A program made the translations under genes and the position numbers. From a bacterium (GTDB taxonomy: Bacteria > UBA9089), in NCBI GenBank assembly GCA_003485015.1, contig DNCN01000016.1, positions 1 through 14,400 of the forward strand: a stretch of 14,400 bases of DNA, read 5' to 3'. The notes beneath the pieces are model-generated. The model ran no database searches. It had not been told where the DNA came from and worked only from the letters and a program-made list of their open reading frames with translations. Shown here piece by piece: positions 7,688-13,926 of this stretch; the first letter of the stretch is position 1; every line of letters starts with the position of its first letter.

Positions 7688-8809
7688 ATGAGAGTACCAC
7701 TACTGGATTTGAAAGCCCAATATCATATGATCAAAGGAGAGATCGACCAAGCCATCTTCGAGGTTATAGAGAGTGGGATCTTTATTCTTGGAGAAGAGGT
7801 GGATCAATTTGAAAAAGAGCTTGCTATGTATTGCGCTACGAGATTTGCTGTGGGCCTCTCCTCCGGAACTGACGCGCTGTATCTATCTCTGATGGCTCTT
7901 GGGATTGGACCAGGTGATGAAGTCATCACTACCCCCTTTACCTTCATAGCCACAGCTGAGGTTATTATTCTTCTGGGAGCAAGGCCTGTCTTTGTCGATA
8001 TTGATAGAAGGACCTATAACATCGACCCCTCAAGGATTGAGGAGCGGATAACTACCAACACCAAGGCGATCATTCCGGTCCATCTCTATGGTCAGCCAGC
8101 AGATATGGATCCTATTATAGAACTGGCCAAAGAGTATAATCTACGGGTAATCGAAGATGCTGCTCAGGCAATTGGCGCAGAATATAAAGGACAGAAGGTA
8201 GGTTCTATCGGCGATATCGGCTGCCTCTCCTTCTTTCCTGCTAAAAACCTTGGGGCCTACGGGGATGGAGGTGCAGTAGTGACCAATGACGAGGAGCTGG
8301 CCGAAAAGATCCGTATGCTTCGAGTCCACGGTTCGAAAGAGAGATATGTTCACACACTCATCGGCACCAATAGCCGATTAGACACCCTTCAGGCCGCTAT
8401 TCTTAGGGTAAAGCTGAAATATCTAGATGGATGGATTGCGGCTCGAAGAAGGGTTGTAAAGACCTATAATGAATTGCTAAGAAATACTGGGGTAATAACC
8501 CCCTATGAGGAGGAAGATATTTACCATGTCTACAATCAGTATACCATCCAGGTAAAAGAACGTGAAAGAGTGAGAGAATACCTTTCTTCAAAAGGGATCG
8601 CTACAGCCATCCATTATCCCCAGCCACTCCACCTCCAAAAGGCCTTTCTAGACCTTGGTTATAGAGAGGGTGACTTTTCTATAAGCGAAGAGGCATCCCG
8701 AGAGGTCTTATCTCTACCCATCTATCCTGAGCTAAAGAACGAAGAGATTGAGTGTGTAGTTGAGGCAATAAAGGAGGGCATTCAGCAAATCATAAATAAA
8801 CCCAAATAG
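7688..8809 (+). CDS. DegT/DnrJ/EryC1-family PLP-dependent sugar aminotransferase
   Basis: A 373-aa fold-type I PLP enzyme that transfers an amino group, typically from glutamate, to a keto-sugar nucleotide. SSGTDALYLSLMALGIGPGD (58-77) and the TTPFTFIATAE segment (81-91) form the cofactor pocket. EDAAQ (156-160, D157) contacts the pyridine nitrogen, and SFFPAKNLGAYGDGGAVVTN (181-200) holds the Schiff-base lysine K186. SRLDTLQAAIL is the usual later motif. The sequence resembles WbpE-like enzymes acting on 3-keto-sugars, and its position after a 6-dehydrogenase would suit an amino-uronic acid pathway, but 3- versus 4-amino specificity cannot be settled here. It begins 11 nt after the dehydrogenase stop and is followed 15 nt later by the SDR gene. 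Confidence 0.93.
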   Translation: MRVPLLDLKAQYHMIKGEIDQAIFEVIESGIFILGEEVDQFEKELAMYCATRFAVGLSSGTDALYLSLMALGIGPGDEVITTPFTFIATAEVIILLGARPVFVDIDRRTYNIDPSRIEERITTNTKAIIPVHLYGQPADMDPIIELAKEYNLRVIEDAAQAIGAEYKGQKVGSIGDIGCLSFFPAKNLGAYGDGGAVVTNDEELAEKIRMLRVHGSKERYVHTLIGTNSRLDTLQAAILRVKLKYLDGWIAARRRVVKTYNELLRNTGVITPYEEEDIYHVYNQYTIQVKERERVREYLSSKGIATAIHYPQPLHLQKAFLDLGYREGDFSISEEASREVLSLPIYPELKNEEIECVVEAIKEGIQQIINKPK

Positions 8810-8824
8810 TGGGAAGGAAGAGAG

Positions 8825-9781
8825 ATGAGGTGTTTAGTTACAGGAATTACCGGCTTTACAGGAAGCTATTTAGCTGAATATCTGCTTGAGAGAGGAATGG
8901 AAGTCTATGGCACAGCACGTTGGCGAAGTCGTAAAGAAAATATTGAGCATTTAATAGATAAGGTCAATCTTATCGAGTGTGATGTCCGGGATGCTTCCTC
9001 AGTCAGGAAGTGTCTTGAGCAGGTGAGACCTGATTGGATCTTCCATCTTGCTGCTCAGAGTTTTTTGGTTACCTCCTGGCATGCCCCAGCCGAAAGCTTA
9101 GCTACAAATATTCTGGGAACTCTGCATATCTTTGAGGCGATACGCGAATTGGACTTAGATCCAATGATTCAGATTGCCGGCTCATCCGAAGAGTATGGCA
9201 TGGTCTACCCTGACGAACTCCCCGTCAAAGAAACCAATCCCTTGAGGCCTCTTTCTCCTTATGCCGTGAGTAAAGTTGGCCAGGATCTTTTAGGCTACCA
9301 ATACTATATGAGCTATGGGATGAAGATCATCAGGACCAGGGCCTTCAACCACATCGGACCAAGGAGGGAGGCGGTCTTCGCCTGTTCAAACTTTGCAAAA
9401 CAGGTAGTTGAGATTGAAAGGGGTAAGAAGGAGCCGATCATCAAGGTGGGAAATCTCCAGGCAAGCCGGGACTTTAGCGATGTGCGTGACATTGTTAGGG
9501 CGTATGCTCTGGCTTTAGAGAAATGTACCCCTGGGGAGGTTTATAATATCTGCTCTGGCAAAGCCTATAGTATTAAGGAGGCATTGGATATAATCCTTGA
9601 GCTCTCAGGAGTCAAGGTAGAGATAGAGGTCGATCCAGCTCGATTTAGACCCTCAGATATATCCATTATGGTAGGAGACAACACTAAGTTTTGCCAAGCC
9701 ACTGGCTGGCAGCCCCAGATCCTCTTTGAGAAGAGTCTAGAGGATATCCTGAACTTCTGGAGGGAGAATCTAAGAGAGTGA
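8825..9781 (+). CDS. rmd: GDP-6-deoxy-D-mannose reductase-like SDR (GMD/RMD group)
   Basis: An extended short-chain dehydrogenase (318 aa). The NAD(P) motif GITGFTG is at residues 7-13 and HLAAQSF at 74-80. The catalytic set lies in GSSEEYGM (119-126), with Y146 and K150 in the YAVSK motif. TRAFNHIGPRR and the later KVGNLQASRDFSDVRDIV segment place it in the GDP-mannose 4,6-dehydratase/reductase group. The SSEEYG wording, the single GNL.A.RDF.DVRDIV block and the 318-aa length match RMD-type reductases (GDP-4-keto-6-deoxymannose to GDP-D-rhamnose) better than GMD, which is usually 340-370 aa. A dehydratase role remains possible. No dehydratase partner is present in the window. A GGAAGGAAGAG Shine-Dalgarno-like stretch precedes the ATG. 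Confidence 0.8.
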   Translation: MRCLVTGITGFTGSYLAEYLLERGMEVYGTARWRSRKENIEHLIDKVNLIECDVRDASSVRKCLEQVRPDWIFHLAAQSFLVTSWHAPAESLATNILGTLHIFEAIRELDLDPMIQIAGSSEEYGMVYPDELPVKETNPLRPLSPYAVSKVGQDLLGYQYYMSYGMKIIRTRAFNHIGPRREAVFACSNFAKQVVEIERGKKEPIIKVGNLQASRDFSDVRDIVRAYALALEKCTPGEVYNICSGKAYSIKEALDIILELSGVKVEIEVDPARFRPSDISIMVGDNTKFCQATGWQPQILFEKSLEDILNFWRENLRE

Positions 9782-9783
9782 AA

Positions 9784-9879
9784 ATGAAGAATTGCCATTT
9801 TTCTGGTAAGTGTGGGGTGGTGATCTGCCCGGAGATTGTCCTCCTTAAGAATTTGATAAGGCTTTTCCGTTCTACATAA
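9784..9879 (+). CDS. Possible small Cys-containing ORF after rmd (31 codons)
   Basis: An ATG 2 nt after the rmd stop opens a 31-codon frame ending in TAA. It contains three cysteines in NCHFSGKCGVVIC (residues 3-15) followed by a hydrophobic, then basic end (IVLLKNLIRLFRST). A GAGAG lies 5 nt upstream of the start. I do not recognise a family. It may be a genuine small protein, a truncated remnant of a longer gene, or chance; the low length makes chance a serious possibility. Confidence 0.25.
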   Translation: MKNCHFSGKCGVVICPEIVLLKNLIRLFRST

Positions 9880-10103
9880 ACAAACCAGAAAATTTGCCTT
9901 GAGAGAGGGTTGTATACCTCAGAAACCGAAAGATTTTTCAATTATAGCTCCGCTTTTAAGCCGCTTTTCTGCCCACTTATAAAAGTAAAGTCCCAAAACA
10001 GCTACCAAATATGATCCAGTAGTAACATGAAGACTAAAAAAGTTTACCCTAAGTCTTCCTTATAAAAGGCACAGGAATTAAACGAGATAGAGGTATTTTA
10101 AAA

Positions 10104-10121
10104 GCACCCATTTTTGGGTGC
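10104..10121. terminator. 7-bp perfect hairpin, possible terminator or leader structure
   Basis: GCACCCA (10104-10110) pairs perfectly with TGGGTGC (10115-10121) around a TTTT loop. On the + strand it is followed by CGCTTATCCTT with no T-run, so it would be a poor intrinsic terminator. On the minus strand the hairpin is followed by TTTT. It lies 37 nt before the channel gene and could equally be a 5'-leader structure. Confidence 0.3.
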
Positions 10122-10158
10122 GCTTATCCTTAAAAAACTATGAGAAGGAGGGTCGCAA

Positions 10159-11220
10159 ATGGAACAGATCCTTATCAGTTCGACAAAGAAATGGCTGTTA
10201 TTAATTATGCCGTTGGTTGTATTTCTGCTTGTATTAATCTTAGGCTATATCTTGAGAAAAGCCCTATTTAACAAGCTCTTGCGTTGGGCGAAGAAGAGCG
10301 AGACCCAGATAGATGATATAGTAATCAGCGCAGTTAAGGGGCCGTTTGTAATATGGTGTTTGATGCTGGGTATATATTTTGCCCTTAAGATTTCGGAGTT
10401 ACCCGAAGGATTAGTGCATATTATAGGGAAGGTCTTACTTGTACTTGGGATAATATCTGCCACCCTTGTCTTAACAAATATCTTCATAAGATTGACAAAG
10501 GTGTATTCTGACAGATTCGAGGGGATCCTTCCGGTAACCAATCTCACCCAGAATATCACCCGGATAGTCATCTTTGGAATCGGATTTCTGATTATCTTAA
10601 ATACCCTCGAAATATCCATTACTCCAATATTAGCCACCTTAGGTGTAGGGGGTCTAGCGGTCGCCCTTGCCCTGCAGGATACCCTCTCCAATCTCTTTGC
10701 CGGATTCTACATCACGGTCAGCCGACAGATCAGAATCGGGGACTACGTAAAATTAGAGTCTGGGGAAGAGGGTTACGTTACTGATATTAACTGGCGCACG
10801 ACCAAGATCAGGATGCTTCCCAATAATATAATCCTGGTTCCCAATGATAAATTGACCAAGGCTATTATCACCAACTATTATTTTCCGGATAAGGAGATGG
10901 GGGTCTTAGTGGAGTTGGGTGTGCATTATAACAGTGACCTAAAAGAGGTAGAAAGGGTAACTGTTGAGGTGGCAAAAGAGGTCATGAGGGAGATTCCTGG
11001 AGGGATCCCTGAATTTGAGCCATTCATAAGGTATCATACCTTCGGCGATTTTAGCATTAATTTTAAGGTGGTATTAAGGACCACAGAGTTCGCTGACCAG
11101 TATCTGATAAAACATGAATTTATCAAGAGGCTCCATGAACGCTATACTAAAGAGGGTATAGTAATCCCTTACCCTATCCGAGCCATAAACTACACGCAGG
11201 AAAAGGAGAATACTTGTTAA
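10159..11220 (+). CDS. MscS-family mechanosensitive ion channel
   Basis: A 353-aa small-conductance mechanosensitive channel protein of the inner membrane, which opens under hypo-osmotic stress. Hydrophobic segments lie at about residues 12-31, 60-76, 90-112 and 133-149. The pore-lining helix region TPILATLGVGGLAVALALQD (155-174) carries the Gly/Ala pattern typical of TM3 in MscS and leads into LSNLFAGFYI. The beta domain has IRIGDYVKLESGEEGYVTDI (191-210), then WRTTKIR and PNNIILVPNDKL (221-232), all family signatures; the C-terminal alpha/beta domain follows. The ATG has a strong AGAAGGAGGG (10142-10151) upstream. It stands alone, with gaps on both sides, so probably has its own promoter. 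Confidence 0.95.
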   Translation: MEQILISSTKKWLLLIMPLVVFLLVLILGYILRKALFNKLLRWAKKSETQIDDIVISAVKGPFVIWCLMLGIYFALKISELPEGLVHIIGKVLLVLGIISATLVLTNIFIRLTKVYSDRFEGILPVTNLTQNITRIVIFGIGFLIILNTLEISITPILATLGVGGLAVALALQDTLSNLFAGFYITVSRQIRIGDYVKLESGEEGYVTDINWRTTKIRMLPNNIILVPNDKLTKAIITNYYFPDKEMGVLVELGVHYNSDLKEVERVTVEVAKEVMREIPGGIPEFEPFIRYHTFGDFSINFKVVLRTTEFADQYLIKHEFIKRLHERYTKEGIVIPYPIRAINYTQEKENTC

Positions 11221-11267
11221 CCGGAACTCTTATAAATCCTTAAAGAGGCATAGGCCAAACTGGTATC

Positions 11268-11297
11268 TTACCTTTATCTTTAAAATGATCTTAAAAT
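11268..11297 (+). promoter_or_regulatory. Tentative promoter ahead of the ECF sigma gene
   Basis: TTACCT (11268-11273) and TAAAAT (11292-11297) are separated by 18 nt. A start near 11304 would leave a very short leader before the sigma-factor gene. ECF genes are often autoregulated; a GGAACT (11223-11228 area), which resembles ECF -35 elements, is also present upstream but I could not pair it with a convincing -10. Confidence 0.22.
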
Positions 11298-11335
11298 AAT
11301 CCGAATATTTTTAGTTGAAGTTGGGTCTATATATT

Positions 11336-11857
11336 GTGGAAGATGATTTCTCTCTGATAAGAAGGTATATTGCCGGGGAGACGGCTTGCTTTGAGGAATT
11401 GGTAAAGAGGCATTGGAAGAGGGCAATAAGTGTTGCTTATCAGACAATTGGTGATTATGAGGAGGCCAAGGATATTTCACAAGAGGCATTTACAAGAGTC
11501 CTTCGCTCTATTTCTCAGTTTAGGTTTGAGGCCTCTTTCTCTACATGGCTTTCGAGGATAGTGGTTAATCTCTCGAAGAACTATCTTCAAAGAACCAAGA
11601 AGAAGTTTCCTCTGCAGGAGGAAGCCGAACTGGAAGAAAGGGCCACTCCTTGTAATCTGGATGATAGACTCCAGATGGCTGACCTAAAGGATGCGATAAA
11701 CAGCCTAAAGGAGCCATATCGGATGTGCATTATTCTAAAAGATATAGAGGGATTCTCTTATAAGGAGACCGCCAGAATTCTTGATTGCCCGATTGGGACT
11801 GTAATGTCCAGACTGAACGCTGCAAGAAGGATCTTAAGGAAGAGGTTAAAGAGATGA
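11336..11857 (+). CDS. ECF-type RNA polymerase sigma factor (RpoE-like)
   Basis: A 173-aa extracytoplasmic-function sigma factor that directs RNA polymerase to stress or envelope promoters. Region 2 is clear: EAKDISQEAFTRVLRSI, then RFEASFSTWLSRIVVNLSKN, which forms the -10 recognition helix. Region 4 has SLKEPYRMCIILKDIEGFSY followed by the helix-turn-helix KETARILDCPIGTVMSRLNA (-35 recognition). The start is uncertain. GTG 11336 gives MEDDFSLIRRYIAGE, the usual ECF N-terminus, while TTGs at 11315 and 11321 would add a few residues; none has a good Shine-Dalgarno. The stop overlaps the ATG of the anti-sigma gene (ATGA at 11854-11857), the classic sigma/anti-sigma pairing. Confidence 0.94.
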   Translation: MEDDFSLIRRYIAGETACFEELVKRHWKRAISVAYQTIGDYEEAKDISQEAFTRVLRSISQFRFEASFSTWLSRIVVNLSKNYLQRTKKKFPLQEEAELEERATPCNLDDRLQMADLKDAINSLKEPYRMCIILKDIEGFSYKETARILDCPIGTVMSRLNAARRILRKRLKR

Positions 11858-12255
11858 GTTGCAAAGAGAGAAGATGCCTTGGCACCTATCTCGATGGGGA
11901 GATCTCGGGCAGGGATTACGAAAGGATTTCAGCCCATCTTAAAGGATGTAAGACCTGCTCCCTCGAACTGGAGGGCCTTAAGGAGACAATTGGTCTTATA
12001 AAGGAATTAAAACAGATAGAACCTAAAGGAGATTTTGAGGATTACCTCAGAGAACTCAATAAGAAACTCAATAAGGAGACAGAAAGACCAGGCCTTATTG
12101 AGGAGTTTCTCAATATTTTTTGGAATGAGCCGGCTTTAGCCTTAGGAGGGGTCTCATTCATCGTCTGGCTTGGCATCATTAGGATCATAGGCGTATTTCC
12201 ACAAAACTTAAGATTATTTGAATATATTGCCAAGAAGGTGTGTCTCATCTTATAG
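11854..12255 (+). CDS. Zinc-finger (ZAS) transmembrane anti-sigma factor
   Basis: A 133-aa anti-sigma factor expected to hold the neighbouring ECF sigma inactive at the membrane. The N-terminal ZAS motif is visible: H28-x3-C32-x2-C35 with C3 or C8 as the upstream ligand, in the setting YLDGEISGRDYERISAHLKGC. A charged helical linker follows (about 40-85), then one hydrophobic helix (about 94-113). Only about 20 residues follow that helix (PQNLRLFEYIAKKVCLIL), so there is almost no extracytoplasmic domain, unlike RseA. The start ATG overlaps the sigma stop. A longer in-frame start at 11785 lies deep inside the sigma gene and is rejected. Confidence 0.9.
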   Translation: MSCKERRCLGTYLDGEISGRDYERISAHLKGCKTCSLELEGLKETIGLIKELKQIEPKGDFEDYLRELNKKLNKETERPGLIEEFLNIFWNEPALALGGVSFIVWLGIIRIIGVFPQNLRLFEYIAKKVCLIL

Positions 12256-12265
12256 AGGTGATGAG

Positions 12266-13213
12266 ATGATGAAGATATTAAAAAACATAAAGGATGTCAT
12301 CCTAAGACCAGCTGATGGATTTCTTAGAATAAGCGAGGAGGGAGGGATAAAGGCCTCGTTCTTTCTCTACCTTCTTATCTCTCTGCCTACGTGCTTTTTG
12401 GATACAGAGGTCAGGTTTTCTATCTTTAAGATATTTCTGGTCTTTGTGGTTGTCTTAGAGTTTTTCGTCCTTCCTCTTGTCATTCACATTATAAGCAGAA
12501 GATATACAGATTGTGGAGACTTAAGGAGCCTCTTAGCCCTTTGGGGATATACAGCCGTTCCCACTATTTTTAGCACAATCCTTACGATTGGTCTGCTATA
12601 TTATGAACCTCCGGTTATCTTCTTTCTTATCTCTGCGGTCTTTATGTGTGCCCTTCTTGTCTGGAGCCTTATTCTTCTCATTATGGCTATCAGGGTAGTC
12701 TATAAATTTACCCTGAAGAGGGTATGCCTTGTTCTTATTCTCTTTCTTCTTATGGGAACCATCCTTGATAGCATCTTCGTCTCCTTCAACGAGACCTTCC
12801 TCTTCCAGCAGGATACAGAGAGGGTTCATAGGGAGGCGATGAATCTGACCATCAAGGAGGATGATCTCTTCATAAAGGATAAGATCTCTTATCTCATAAA
12901 GAGGCCTAATAAGGGCGACCTTATCGTCTTTGTGGGGGAGGAGGACATTAAGAAGTTTGCATTCATCATCGCTCTTTCATCTTTAGGCAGTACCCCTATC
13001 TGGACTTATGAGATTGGTGGTTGTCCAGAGCACCTGGGAAGGATAGAGGAGATAAGGGATGATGGCTTTGTTGTTGTCCCGGATGACCCCATCTTCTTCG
13101 AACCTCCTTATGGCCTTATTAAGAAGAGCCAGATAAAGGGAAGGGTCTGTGAGATTATCCATATCTCTGACTATATCTCTAAATTCATAGGGGAGAATGG
13201 AGATGAATCTTAG
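12266..13213 (+). CDS. Yip1-like membrane protein with a C-terminal inactive S26 signal-peptidase-like domain
   Basis: A 315-aa protein in two parts. Residues 1-172 look like a Yip1-type membrane domain: DVILRPADGFLRISEE (10-25) matches the family N-terminus, followed by about five hydrophobic segments (31-45, 51-76, 88-111, 116-141, 151-172). Residues 190-300 resemble the S26 signal peptidase fold. EAMNLTIKEDDLFIKDKISY (190-209) aligns with the SMxPTL nucleophile box, RPNKGDLIVF (213-222) with RGDIVVF, and DGFVVVPDDPIFFEPPYG (266-283) with the late GDN..S.DSR..G box, followed by IKGRV. The nucleophile serine position is A191 and I see no general-base lysine at the KRV site, so I infer no peptidase activity. 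ATG 12266 is chosen for the GAGGTGAT just upstream; a second ATG follows directly. The gene overlaps the next one by 11 nt. Confidence 0.75.
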   Translation: MMKILKNIKDVILRPADGFLRISEEGGIKASFFLYLLISLPTCFLDTEVRFSIFKIFLVFVVVLEFFVLPLVIHIISRRYTDCGDLRSLLALWGYTAVPTIFSTILTIGLLYYEPPVIFFLISAVFMCALLVWSLILLIMAIRVVYKFTLKRVCLVLILFLLMGTILDSIFVSFNETFLFQQDTERVHREAMNLTIKEDDLFIKDKISYLIKRPNKGDLIVFVGEEDIKKFAFIIALSSLGSTPIWTYEIGGCPEHLGRIEEIRDDGFVVVPDDPIFFEPPYGLIKKSQIKGRVCEIIHISDYISKFIGENGDES

Positions 13214-13925
13214 CGAGTCGCCCAGACAGGTGAGGGTTCCGAGGTTGAAGATGATGGTTTGCTTGAGAATATTCATTTCCATAGCCCCTTTGTTCCTCTC
13301 AAATATCTGCCTGGCCATGTCTGTTGATGAGATACTAAAGGGTGTCTCCTCATTTATCTCTTCGCAGGAGAAGGCCTTTGACTCATATACCGCAAGGGTA
13401 AGAACAGAGATGGCAATAGGTGATGAAGAAGAAAAGGAGACAATTTTTGCCAGAGGGAGTGTCTCATTCAAAAGACCCGATGAATTTGTCCAGAAGATAG
13501 ATGAGGTTAAGGGGACTATTAAAAAAGAGGATGCACAGGCAATGATCGAATCTCCTATGAGGCCATTTGAGATATATGAGGTATTCAAGGAGGGCCATAG
13601 ATTTGAATATGCTGGTGAAGAAGGAGATTTCTATTTGCTTAAGGTCTTTCCCAAGAAGGGGTACAAGGATGGAGTCAAAGGAAAGATCGGGATAAACAGA
13701 GAAGATTTTGCAATCTGCCTTGTTGATCTTGAAACACCTTCTATTAATCTTGGTGTTTATTCTGTTAAGGTGAAGATGAAAGAGAGATTTTTTAAGATAG
13801 AAGGCTTCTGGGTTCCCGAAGAGATCGTTTTGGAGAGCAAGATGAGGATGCTTATCAAGAAGATAGAGAGCAAGACTATCTGGAGCTTTAGTGATTACCA
13901 ATTTGGTAGTCCCCTGCCAAAATAG
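13203..13925 (+). CDS. Secreted LolA/RseB-like periplasmic protein
   Basis: A 240-aa protein with a signal peptide (hydrophobic CLRIFISIAPLFLSNICLA, about residues 20-38, probably cut after CLA) and a beta-rich mature part. Features typical of the LolA-like (outer membrane lipoprotein-sorting) fold are a start helix (SVDEILKGVSSFI), the FDSYTARVRTEMA strand, and a GSVSFKRPDEFVQKI strand with the recurrent F.RP element. Later strands FYLLKVFPKK and FFKIEGFWVPEEIVLES fit the same fold. Family assignment is by pattern, not strong motif. RseB, which regulates RseA/RpoE, has a LolA-like domain, so a role beside this sigma/anti-sigma pair is plausible. No lipobox is seen. Start: ATG 13203 (GGGGAG 7 nt upstream) is preferred; ATG 13197 and ATG 13251 (GAGG upstream, shorter signal peptide) are alternatives. 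Confidence 0.7.
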   Translation: MNLSESPRQVRVPRLKMMVCLRIFISIAPLFLSNICLAMSVDEILKGVSSFISSQEKAFDSYTARVRTEMAIGDEEEKETIFARGSVSFKRPDEFVQKIDEVKGTIKKEDAQAMIESPMRPFEIYEVFKEGHRFEYAGEEGDFYLLKVFPKKGYKDGVKGKIGINREDFAICLVDLETPSINLGVYSVKVKMKERFFKIEGFWVPEEIVLESKMRMLIKKIESKTIWSFSDYQFGSPLPK

Positions 13926-13926
13926 G

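Larger units (their letters stand above)
9782..10158. other. 377-base intergenic gap between rmd and the MscS gene
   Basis: No full gene is supported here. Besides the 31-codon frame at 9784-9879, it contains an 8-bp inverted repeat (TTTTCTGG at 9799-9806 and CCAGAAAA at 9885-9892), a possible decayed minus-strand membrane-protein end (10111 down to 9919) and a perfect hairpin (10104-10121). I looked for a promoter for the downstream channel gene and found no convincing -35/-10 pair. The stretch is more A+T-rich than the flanking genes. Confidence 0.6.

Noticed and set aside
8825..9781. GDP-mannose 4,6-dehydratase (gmd) as the primary call for the SDR
   Set aside because: The length (318 aa), the SSEEYG motif and the RDFSDVRDIV block fit the reductase (RMD) branch better; dehydratase is kept only as an alternative.
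9799..9892. Mobile-element ends suggested by the 8-bp inverted repeat TTTTCTGG/CCAGAAAA
   Set aside because: The repeats are short, only about 78 nt apart, with no transposase or flanking target duplication.
10245..10691. 148-codon minus-strand ORF
   Set aside because: It is antisense to the well-supported MscS channel gene and has no family features.
11785..11853. Longer anti-sigma start inside the sigma gene
   Set aside because: The added residues are an out-of-frame reading of sigma region 4; ATG 11854 gives the normal ZAS start and the standard 4-nt overlap.
12983..13588. 201-codon minus-strand ORF
   Set aside because: It is antisense to the S26-like domain and the LolA-like gene. The serine-rich translation is typical of the reverse frame of E/K/R-rich coding DNA.
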